Positions 1 through 5,919 of a stretch of DNA of 6,424 nt are shown here, one piece after another (positions within the stretch are counted from its first letter, which is position 1; every line of letters starts with the position of its first letter). The stretch is from the NCBI GenBank assembly GCA_012798145.1, contig JAAZNT010000036.1, forward strand, positions 1-6,424, read 5' to 3'. This stretch comes from Thermoanaerobaculaceae bacterium (GTDB lineage: Bacteria; Acidobacteriota; UBA4820). The notes under the pieces were generated by a model. That model saw nothing but the letters and a program-made list of their open reading frames with translations, was not told the DNA's origin and did not search any database. A program made the translations under genes and the position numbers.

Positions 1-11
1 AATCAAAAATC

Positions 12-45
12 TTCTTGCAAAATTTCATTTTGCAGAATCTTTTTT
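12..45. terminator. Bidirectional intrinsic terminator candidate
   Basis: A perfect 7-bp inverted repeat (17-23 with 27-33, triloop 24-26) is extended by four more pairs (12-15 with 34-37) across a single bulged T at 16. On the plus strand the stem is followed by a run of six T at 40-45. On the minus strand it is followed by five T (complement of 5-9). The hairpin is AT-rich, so its strength is uncertain, but U-tracts on both sides fit a shared terminator. It would end the leftward RNA/operon transcript and any gene converging from left of the window. Confidence 0.5.
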
Positions 46-54
46 CTTATGTTT

Positions 55-79
55 CTGTAAATGGCTTCGCCATTTTCAG
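55..79. repeat. Perfect 7-bp hairpin with GAA triloop
   Basis: The arms 59-65 and 69-75 are perfectly complementary around a 3-base loop (66-68, GAA on the minus strand). After one mismatch (58/76), three further pairs (55-57 with 77-79) continue the stem. No T-run follows on either strand, so a simple intrinsic terminator is unlikely. It lies between the GC-rich RNA candidate and the terminator-like hairpin at 12-37 and shares that hairpin's GAA loop. It may be part of the RNA's 3' region or a genomic palindromic repeat. Confidence 0.45.
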
Positions 80-119
80 CCTGCCTAAATCTCATCAATC
101 TCTTTTAAAACATCAAACG

Positions 120-250
120 AGTGCACCGGCGGTGGGGGGTAATCTGCTGCGTCAGACTTCGGGGGATGGAATACTCAACGACCACAAGGTCGCCTCCGTT
201 TCCACCCCCTCGTCTTCCTTGCATCTCACCCCCCAGCGCCTATGTGCACT
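120..250 (-). ncRNA. Candidate structured non-coding RNA (unrecognised family)
   Basis: This block is about 61% GC (80 of 130 bases at 121-250) in an otherwise ~38% GC window. It folds end to end as a rod: 120-126/244-250, 128-131/237-240, 134-142/226-234, 145-147/221-223, 155-157/212-214, 161-165/205-209 and 168-171/200-203, capped by a hairpin 177-183/188-194 with a 4-base loop. Small internal loops separate the helices, some of GA-rich type (143-144/224-225 and 158-160/210-211 read GA/GA and GAA/GA on the minus strand). Pairs 141-227, 177-194 and 178-193 are G-U on the minus strand but A-C on the plus strand, so the minus strand is the better RNA. I see no 5S, SRP, RNase P, tmRNA or riboswitch signature. 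It could be an independent small RNA, a leader for a gene beyond the left edge, or a palindromic mobile element; the last is less likely because of the strand bias in pairing. Confidence 0.6.
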
Positions 251-267
251 TATCTTCCATTTTCCCT

Positions 268-286
268 AAGCAATCTCTAATCGCTT
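268..286 (-). repeat. Small hairpin 5' of the RNA candidate
   Basis: On the minus strand the arms 280-286 and 268-274 form a 7-bp stem with one G-U pair and a 5-base loop. On the plus strand the same G-U position is an A-C mismatch, the same bias as in the GC-rich rod just downstream. It may be an extra 5' helix of that RNA. With only 7 weak pairs, chance is possible. Confidence 0.25.
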
Positions 287-312
287 GTTAAAGTTTTTTT
301 AATGACAAATTA

Positions 313-341
313 GTTATAATTACTGCAAAGCAATTCTTGAA
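313..341 (-). promoter_or_regulatory. Weak promoter candidate for the RNA
   Basis: On the minus strand a TATAAC hexamer (318 down to 313, 5 of 6 matches to the sigma-70 -10 consensus) lies 17 nt after TTCAAG (341 down to 336, only 3 of 6 matches to a -35). Initiation near 306 would place the GC-rich rod about 55 nt into the transcript. The region is very AT-rich, so such matches arise easily. The RNA could equally be cut from operon read-through. Confidence 0.2.
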
Positions 342-369
342 TTTTAAAAAGAATGGCAGATTATTGCAG
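323..369. repeat. Nested inverted repeats at the operon's 3' end
   Basis: Two nested inverted repeats span the stop codon of the metallopeptidase gene. The outer arms are CTGCAA at 323-328 and TTGCAG at 364-369; the inner arms are ATTCTT at 333-338 and AAGAAT at 349-354. No T-run follows the structure on the minus strand, so this is not a convincing intrinsic terminator. It might protect the mRNA 3' end or mark processing between the operon and the RNA candidate. Confidence 0.3.
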
Positions 370-1176
370 ATAGCCGTTTTGGTTATTATCTTCTTCCTCT
401 TCCCATTTCTTTTTCCATTTGAGCCGTTTATGTATTGTAACAAAAGAAGCGATTAAAAAAAGAAAGAGAACAAAGAGCCAAATTGCGTTTGTTGAAGTTA
501 TAAGAAAAAGAATTGGACCCCACCAAGGAAGTTTTTTTGCCCACGCCTTGAAAGCGGAGTCAGGAGTTAAATTAAATCTTTTTGCAAAGGCTACTTCAAA
601 AGAGCGATTCAATTTTATTTCTTCTATAAAAGATTTTAGATCGCTGTCGCTGTGAAAAAGGTCTTTAACAAATGCTCTTGAAAGGGCATAAGAGTTTCTG
701 CTTGCCCCTTCCAACCCTACGAAATCTTTCTCAAGTTTTGAAAGGTTAAAATCAGAAAGGGCTATTTTGGGAAGAGAAAGAGCGAGATAAAATTCATCGG
801 CAAACCCCCATTCTTTAGACAGTTTCATAGCCACGCCTTCGTCAAACCACCTTGGAACTCTGAACCCTAATGACCTGTAAATGTAAATATGAGAAAGTTC
901 GTGGATGTAAACCTGCTCAAGAGAGCCGAAGGGGTAAGAATTTGTTCTATCTTTGAATAGATATATTTCTCCCTGCTCTGGGATTGCCGCTCCGGAAACA
1001 TACTTGGGAAGAGATTTGAGCACTTCAGGAAGGGGGTCGTTTTTGGAAAGGATTGTTGTTTTTACTTCATAATTTGTCTTTAAGTTGTAAAAATTGGCGA
1101 TATTTTCCTGTTGAGGATCTTGATATCCAAATGCAAAAAAGGTAAAAAGAAAAACAATTGCGGTTATCTTTTTCAA
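361..1176 (-). CDS. Membrane-anchored HExxH metallopeptidase (peptidase MA-like)
   Basis: Probable gluzincin-type zinc metalloprotease, exported and fixed to the membrane by its C-terminus. From the TTG at 1176 the protein has 271 residues. Residues 2-17 are a basic then hydrophobic signal sequence. HELSH at 92-96 gives two zinc ligands and the catalytic Glu93; PRWFDEG at 108-114 supplies the third ligand, probably Glu113, in the order typical of MA-like peptidases. After a helical region (YALSRAF, about 163-169) comes a membrane segment at roughly 220-248, then a short tail rich in Lys/Trp and then Glu. This topology puts the catalytic domain outside the cytoplasm. I prefer TTG 1176 over the longer TTG 1191 frame because AAGGA lies 4 nt before it, it makes a 4-nt TTGA overlap with the upstream stop, and it gives a normal signal peptide. 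The substrate is unknown. It is the last gene of the operon and is translationally coupled to the propeller gene. Confidence 0.8.
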   Translation of the reverse strand: MKKITAIVFLFTFFAFGYQDPQQENIANFYNLKTNYEVKTTILSKNDPLPEVLKSLPKYVSGAAIPEQGEIYLFKDRTNSYPFGSLEQVYIHELSHIYIYRSLGFRVPRWFDEGVAMKLSKEWGFADEFYLALSLPKIALSDFNLSKLEKDFVGLEGASRNSYALSRAFVKDLFHSDSDLKSFIEEIKLNRSFEVAFAKRFNLTPDSAFKAWAKKLPWWGPILFLITSTNAIWLFVLFLFLIASFVTIHKRLKWKKKWEEEEDNNQNGYLQ

Positions 1177-3113
1177 TTTTTCCTTATCCAAGAAGAGTTA
1201 GAGAAGTTTCCGAAAGAATCGACGGCTTGAAACACGACCCATTTGTCATCTTTATTCAATTTAACTGTGAAAGTAGCATCTTTTGCGCCAAATACTTTTC
1301 CATCGCTTTCAACTTCAGACCACAACTCTCCATTTCTGCTTAATCTTCCGCTTCTTACTGAGGAGTTGTCCTTTACATAAAACTTAAGAAGTCCGTTCTC
1401 TTCGCTCATAGTAATTTGCGGAGGCGTGTTGTCGATTTCAAAAAGGGGAACTTCGTAAACATCATATTTTGCTTCTTCTGCGCCGTTGCTTACAAAATCT
1501 GAAGCGGTAATGATCAGTGAGTAGTTCCCATCGGGAAGAGTCCTTGCGTCAAAAGTAAAATAATTCTCTTTCAAATTTTCTGTAAGTATGAAAGAGAACT
1601 TGGAGTTTTCCGGTTTTATTTCAATTTTGACTCTCACATCATCGTTGTCGGGGTCTGAGACTGAAAAAGAAACCATTCTGAAGCCGTATAGGTAATAGGT
1701 TTGTGTTCCTGAATCGTAAGGTCTTGATTGGGCTATTTCTGGGAAAGCTCTTTCTTTTTGGTGGATGTCTTGAACAAGACGGTCTCCCAGTTGGGCTATG
1801 TTTTTTACATAAATTTCACCCGGAGGATGAATTTTTACATTCTCTATTTTTGGCGGCCTGTTTACAGGTTTTACTGCAATTGTTATTCCTTTGAAGGAGT
1901 TTGCTTTTTCGCCAAACTCAATTCTCCATTGGTAATACCTTGACGGGGGAATTGAATTTAAATTGTCTGTTGAAGTCCATTTTGTCCAGAAGGGGTCCGG
2001 AACGGTGGTGTTTCCTGCTCTTATAAAAACTTTATGAGAGGAGGAAATCTCCCATTTTACAGAGCCGATTTTTGAAATTCCTCCGCAATCAATAACAGGA
2101 GAGTTGTATGCAGAAGATGCGCTTCTTAAAGGAGATGCAAAAGAAGGGGGAGACGAAAAGAAAATTTGTGGGTTATTCCCATTTCCGCAAAGTTGGACAA
2201 TGCCTTTTTCAAATTTTTTGCAAAGCCCGATTTTTGCTCCATTAAAGAGATACAATGAGCCATTTGCGCTTCCCAAGAAAACCTCTTTTCCGTTTGACCA
2301 GAGAGAATTGAGTAAAGTTGAAAACGAACCTAAGGATGATACGCCAGAGTTTTCAGAATAGGAATATAGTTGTCCATTTTCTTTGTCTTTTTTAGAATTG
2401 ACAGAAAGAATAAGCAGGTTGTTAAGAGAGCAAATTGATGTAACCTCTTCCCCCTCAAAAGAAGCAAGTAGAATAGGATTGAGGTCAAGGTCAAATCTGT
2501 AGAGAGATGGTGGGTTTGAAGTTCCAAGGTAATAAGATTCTTTGAAAAGAAATAGGGTTCTTGAATGGTCTGCTGGGATTTGAATTGATTTTTTTATTTC
2601 CCCATTTTGTGATAGAAGAAAAATCTTTGCGGGTTTTCCAGTAGCAACTATCAAATCTCCGTTTGGCGCTGTAAGAATTGAATTAACCAGATCAGCGCTT
2701 AATTCAGAAAGAAGCTTCTTTTCGCCATTCAATTTTATTTCATAGATTCTTGCTGGCGACGCTGTTCCAACGAAAATCTTTTCTTTTGCTGTGGTGATTG
2801 CTGTAACCATTGCTTCTTCAAATGTTGAAATTTGTTGAATATTTCCGCCTTCAATTTTAAGAAGAGAACTTTCAGACGCTGTTCCGACAAATATTGTTGA
2901 GTTAGAAGCAAAAGATGAAATTGGGGAAGAAGGAAGGGAAACGGCTTGCCCGAAATCTGTTGAAAGCGAGAAAGTTCCGTCGGGATAAACCACAACTCCA
3001 GAAGGTTTTCCATCAAGAAGGTCTTGGTATATTGATGAGAAGTAATTTGTGGATGAAGAAAAAATTGCTAAAGAGAGGAGGAAAAATGGCAGACAAATAA
3101 GAAATTTTTTCAT
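1173..3113 (-). CDS. Exported beta-propeller protein with C-terminal Ig/FN3-like domains
   Basis: A 646-residue secreted protein with no enzymatic motif that I recognise. Residues 1-20 form a signal peptide (MKKF, then a hydrophobic stretch). Residues ~40-325 hold a recurring strand motif of the form FVGTASPARIYEI, at about 73, 112, 153, 193, 232, 277 and 316. The spacing of 39-45 residues is what a six- or seven-blade beta-propeller gives. Residues ~335-415 look like a beta-sandwich (DCGG, IRAGNTT, RYYQWRIEF). Residues ~420-560 resemble cadherin/FN3/Ig-type modules (NRPPKIENV, SVSDPDNDD, LPDGNYSLIITASD). After DNTPPQI at 561-567 a last Ig-like strand set runs to the end. Its ATG overlaps the stop of the S55-like gene as ATGA, with AAGGG 7 nt upstream. 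A role in binding a partner or polymer at the cell surface is inferred from the architecture only. The family is not named. Confidence 0.75.
   Translation of the reverse strand: MKKFLICLPFFLLSLAIFSSSTNYFSSIYQDLLDGKPSGVVVYPDGTFSLSTDFGQAVSLPSSPISSFASNSTIFVGTASESSLLKIEGGNIQQISTFEEAMVTAITTAKEKIFVGTASPARIYEIKLNGEKKLLSELSADLVNSILTAPNGDLIVATGKPAKIFLLSQNGEIKKSIQIPADHSRTLFLFKESYYLGTSNPPSLYRFDLDLNPILLASFEGEEVTSICSLNNLLILSVNSKKDKENGQLYSYSENSGVSSLGSFSTLLNSLWSNGKEVFLGSANGSLYLFNGAKIGLCKKFEKGIVQLCGNGNNPQIFFSSPPSFASPLRSASSAYNSPVIDCGGISKIGSVKWEISSSHKVFIRAGNTTVPDPFWTKWTSTDNLNSIPPSRYYQWRIEFGEKANSFKGITIAVKPVNRPPKIENVKIHPPGEIYVKNIAQLGDRLVQDIHQKERAFPEIAQSRPYDSGTQTYYLYGFRMVSFSVSDPDNDDVRVKIEIKPENSKFSFILTENLKENYFTFDARTLPDGNYSLIITASDFVSNGAEEAKYDVYEVPLFEIDNTPPQITMSEENGLLKFYVKDNSSVRSGRLSRNGELWSEVESDGKVFGAKDATFTVKLNKDDKWVVFQAVDSFGNFSNSSWIRKN
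1177..1185 (-). promoter_or_regulatory. Ribosome binding site deciding the TTG start at 1176
   Basis: AAGGA (1185 down to 1181 on the minus strand) lies 4 nt before the TTG at 1176 and inside the last codons of the propeller gene. The alternative in-frame TTG at 1191 has only a pyrimidine-rich stretch before it and no Shine-Dalgarno-like sequence. The shorter start also makes a TTGA stop/start overlap like the ATGA overlap at 3110-3113. Confidence 0.5.
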
Positions 3114-4801
3114 TGCTCTTCCCTTTCTTTTATTTCAACTGTCAATTCAAGTTCTGAAGAGAAATATCCGCTTTCCATTACTGGAATAAGTTCTCCCAAA
3201 AGTTTTTCCGAACTTTTTGAGTTTGAGTTAACTGCCGAAGGAACAACATTCTTCAATGTCAAAGGAAGATTGTATATTCTGTTGCTACCGAGTAGGTATG
3301 ATTCTTCATCGGTAAATGCGCTGGCGTAAAGGAAACCTCCTTCAGGAATTTTCCTTAAAACGGACAGAAGTGTTTCAAACGAACTTGGCACTATCTCTAA
3401 AGACTTAACCAATCTCTTGTAAAGCGAGATATTGTCTCCCACTACAATTTTAATCTTTTGGGACGGCAATTCCTTGGAAGGAAGAGAAAAAGAGAATCTT
3501 GAAAATCCTTTTTGATAGGGCTGGAAAATTCCCTCTATTTCTATTTTATCTCCTTTGGGAACTTTGTCTTTCAGTGATTTGATTTGAATTAAGTTCCCAT
3601 CGCTCTTTCCATTGCTTGAATGAATAACCAATTTAACGCTTTTTATTTTCGGCTTTTCAAATTGATTTGATGAGAGAAGTTCAAAAATTTCTGAAAGAAA
3701 CGAGGAAAGTTGGAGCGATGGCTCATCTCCTCCAAAAATTTGCTTTTTAATCTCAAGTTTTGTTCCGTTTTCAAAATCAAATTGAGAAGATTCAAGCGCT
3801 ATATGGGAAGAAGTTCTGTTTTCTTCAAGATTATCCAATATTTGAGACACTGTAAGGAAAAACAGCATTTTGGAAAGTTCAGGAAAACGGACTATATTAA
3901 CTTTTTTTTCAAATTTTTCGTCTTTAGAATTTGTGAAAAGAATTTCAATAGGAATAGTATTTGATTTAACGCCTTTTTCGCAGACAATTCCATATGGAGT
4001 GTCAAGAATCATTCTTCCTATCTCTTCTTGAGAGGAAGACATTTTGAAACTGAAGGCAAAACTTGGCATTATGGTTGAAACTTTCGCTTTTACAACTGGG
4101 AAGTCAACTTCTCCCAAACCCAAAAAAGGATGCCCAAAAGCGAGAAACTTGTTTCCTTTTGTTGAAGAAACTGTTCCGTAAGCAGTAAGGTTTAAATCTC
4201 CTGAAATGAGTTGAACCCCGATCATTCCTCCGGGAGAAATTTCTGCTTCTTTCAGAAAAGTCTGCCCTTCTCCTTGAGAGAGTGTTATGTTTTGCTCTTC
4301 AAGGGGGGCAAGAAAACTTTTTGGGTTTTCTTCCGAACAATTAATTTTACTTAAAAAATTTTCAAATGTCGCTGGTTTTTTAGGACTTAAGGCGATATTT
4401 CCTGAAGAACTTTTATCGTAAAGTTCAACCATTTTTTCCGCAGGCGTTGCAGCGCACAGCGGCTCTTTTGCGAAAAACCATCCGATTGCTATTGCTCCAA
4501 GAAATTTGCCGCCCAGAAAGAGAGGACTGCCGCTCATTGCCGCAACGACTCCGCAATCTTCAAAAGGCTTTCCTTTAAGTTTGCAAATAATATAGTCGGT
4601 GTCACTTGAGCCAATTTTTTGAACTCCAATTATTTCCGCTTCAAACTCAAAAATATCCTCCCCCTTTATCACAGTAAAACCTTTCGCAACAGCGCCTTCT
4701 TTCACATCTTGAAGGGGAAAAACATCTGCTGTTTTTTGAGAAAACAGGTTTAATGAATAAAAAATCAGTAAAAATGAAAAGATCCTTTTGCAGTTTTTCA
4801 T
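3110..4801 (-). CDS. Exported SpoIVB/S55-peptidase-like protein
   Basis: A 563-residue protein with a signal peptide (residues 1-21, hydrophobic core ending LFS). Residues ~50-125 match the serine half of the S55 fold: a strand-rich stretch, MSGSP at 89-93 with Ser90 as probable nucleophile, GGKFLGAIAIGW, then TPAEKMVEL. Residues ~205-300 match the histidine half: a GTVSS strand, FGHP at 222-225 with His224 as candidate catalytic His, then the E-x-IGRMILDTPYGIV segment. In Bacillus SpoIVB the His precedes the Ser, so the order is reversed here. No PDZ domain is seen. Residues ~385-460 form a beta-rich module (KIEIEGIFQPYQKGFSR) and the C-terminal ~100 residues are unassigned. The ATG lies 10 nt after mraY; AGAGG, 7 nt upstream, overlaps the mraY stop. 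Active protease or inactive scaffold cannot be decided by eye. Sporulation is not implied, because S55-like proteins occur in non-sporulating lineages. Confidence 0.75.
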   Translation of the reverse strand: MKNCKRIFSFLLIFYSLNLFSQKTADVFPLQDVKEGAVAKGFTVIKGEDIFEFEAEIIGVQKIGSSDTDYIICKLKGKPFEDCGVVAAMSGSPLFLGGKFLGAIAIGWFFAKEPLCAATPAEKMVELYDKSSSGNIALSPKKPATFENFLSKINCSEENPKSFLAPLEEQNITLSQGEGQTFLKEAEISPGGMIGVQLISGDLNLTAYGTVSSTKGNKFLAFGHPFLGLGEVDFPVVKAKVSTIMPSFAFSFKMSSSQEEIGRMILDTPYGIVCEKGVKSNTIPIEILFTNSKDEKFEKKVNIVRFPELSKMLFFLTVSQILDNLEENRTSSHIALESSQFDFENGTKLEIKKQIFGGDEPSLQLSSFLSEIFELLSSNQFEKPKIKSVKLVIHSSNGKSDGNLIQIKSLKDKVPKGDKIEIEGIFQPYQKGFSRFSFSLPSKELPSQKIKIVVGDNISLYKRLVKSLEIVPSSFETLLSVLRKIPEGGFLYASAFTDEESYLLGSNRIYNLPLTLKNVVPSAVNSNSKSSEKLLGELIPVMESGYFSSELELTVEIKEREEQ

Positions 4802-4811
4802 CCTTTAACCT

Positions 4812-5918
4812 CTACCTTATCTTTATTGTTGCTATAGCGAGCAGGGCTAAAATTCCAGATATAATCCAAAGTCTTACCACAACTTTGTTTTCAGCCAAGC
4901 CCCTGTATTGAAGTTCATGGTGGAGCGGGGCTCTATGAAATATTCTCCTGCCTAAAAAATTTACTCCTATTTTATCTTGAACCTGAGAAGTGAACGCTTC
5001 TGCAACAAAAAGCCCTCCAAGAAGAGGGAAGAGAAGTTCTTGTTTGAGCAGAACAGAAAGAGTAGCGATCATTCCTCCGATTGCAAGAGAGCCAGTATCG
5101 CCCATAAATATTTGGGCAGGGTATGCGTTATACCACAAAAACCCAACAGCAGCCCCGGCAAAACAGGAAGCAAGTATTGTTAATTCGCCGGCGCCGGGGT
5201 AATGGGGAAATTGCAAATATTTTGCTTGCAGAGCGTTTCCAATAATGTAGGCAAACACTCCAAGAACAGAAACAACAAAAGTTGAGGGAACAATCGCAAG
5301 GCCGTCAAGCCCGTCTGTTATGTTCACAGAATTGCTTACCGCAATGAAATAAAAGAAAACAAATGTCCCATAAATTAAAAATGATGTCAGAAGGGGATAC
5401 TTAAAGAAGGGCGCATACAAATTTGCTCTTTCACTTTCGGGAATAGGGCTAAAACTGCTGAATAAAAATACGACAAATGCGAGTGAATATAATCCTTGCA
5501 GAATAAGTTTCAGTTTTTCTGAAAAACCCCCTTCTCCAGATCTTGCTTTCAATTTTGCCCTGTCATCCATATAGCCCAGTAAAGAATAGTAAGAAAAGGA
5601 GACAATAGTAAGAATCACAAATGCGTTTGTGAGGGAAGCCCACAATAGTGAAGAAACAATGAAAGCAATTGCGATCAAAATCCCGCCCATTGTAGGAGTT
5701 CCGCTCTTGTCAGAGGCAGAAGGAATACCCGTTTCTCTGGCAAAATCAAGGAATTGTTTTTTATGAAAATAAGATATAAAAAATCTTGCGGAGAAAAGAA
5801 CTATGATGATTGATGTTAAAGCAGCCCCGATGGCTCTGAAAGATATGTAATTGAAAAGTCTTAAAAAGCCAAGTTCAGGAAAAACATCCATAAGATAACG
5901 GAAAAGGTGATAAAGCAT
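4812..5918 (-). CDS. mraY: Phospho-N-acetylmuramoyl-pentapeptide-transferase
   Basis: Integral membrane enzyme that transfers phospho-MurNAc-pentapeptide from its UDP carrier to undecaprenyl phosphate, making lipid I on the cytoplasmic face. The 368 residues match the usual family length and carry about ten hydrophobic segments. Family motifs are clear: SGTPTMGG (72-79), the catalytic Asp pair in GYMDDR (Asp118/Asp119), NSVNITDGLDGLA (196-208), NAYPAQIFMGDTGSLA with Asp274, and the C-terminal VVVRLWIIS...ATIKIR. The usual PxHHH loop reads APLHHELQ here: the first two His (333, 334) are kept and the third is Glu335. I start at ATG 5918 because MLYHLFRYL aligns with the family N-terminus and GGAG lies 10 nt upstream. 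A start at 5942 would add 8 residues and overlap the HEAT gene. It follows the HEAT gene stop by 1 nt. No other dcw-cluster gene is in the window. Confidence 0.96.
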   Translation of the reverse strand: MLYHLFRYLMDVFPELGFLRLFNYISFRAIGAALTSIIIVLFSARFFISYFHKKQFLDFARETGIPSASDKSGTPTMGGILIAIAFIVSSLLWASLTNAFVILTIVSFSYYSLLGYMDDRAKLKARSGEGGFSEKLKLILQGLYSLAFVVFLFSSFSPIPESERANLYAPFFKYPLLTSFLIYGTFVFFYFIAVSNSVNITDGLDGLAIVPSTFVVSVLGVFAYIIGNALQAKYLQFPHYPGAGELTILASCFAGAAVGFLWYNAYPAQIFMGDTGSLAIGGMIATLSVLLKQELLFPLLGGLFVAEAFTSQVQDKIGVNFLGRRIFHRAPLHHELQYRGLAENKVVVRLWIISGILALLAIATIKIR

Positions 5919-5919
5919 C

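Noticed and set aside
143..250. Minus-strand open frame through the rod (reads GGGNGGDLVVVEYSIPRS and on)
   Set aside because: It has no good start and follows a TAG. The Gly/Arg-rich translation is what a GC-rich structured RNA gives by chance.
120..250. 5S rRNA, SRP RNA, RNase P RNA, tmRNA, 6S RNA or glmS ribozyme
   Set aside because: The length would fit 5S or a small SRP RNA, but the conserved 5S CCGAAC segment and the SRP GGAAGCAGC core are absent. A GACGAGG string recalls glmS, but the rest of that ribozyme core is missing. RNase P and tmRNA signatures are not seen.
15..269. 84-codon plus-strand ORF across the GC-rich block
   Set aside because: It runs through the palindromes and the RNA-like rod, has no ribosome binding site I can see, and its residue composition is low in charge and unlike the neighbours. 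The nucleotide-level pairing explains the region better.
315..320. Perfect plus-strand TATAAT
   Set aside because: There is no -35 at suitable spacing, and transcription would run antisense into the metallopeptidase gene. It lies in a very AT-rich stretch where the hexamer is expected by chance.
419..655. Plus-strand ORFs inside the minus-strand genes (for example 419-655, 1703-1894, 3710-3964, 5981-6271)
   Set aside because: Each lies antisense to a well-supported gene and has no recognisable domain.
2330..3016. Minus-strand ORFs at 2330-2527 and 2735-3016 in other frames
   Set aside because: Both are frame shadows of the 646-residue propeller gene. Their Leu/Gln-rich composition is typical of shifted translation.
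3110..4801. Sporulation sigma-K checkpoint protease (true SpoIVB)
   Set aside because: There is no PDZ domain, the motif order is different, and no sporulation genes are nearby. Only the S55-like fold is supported.
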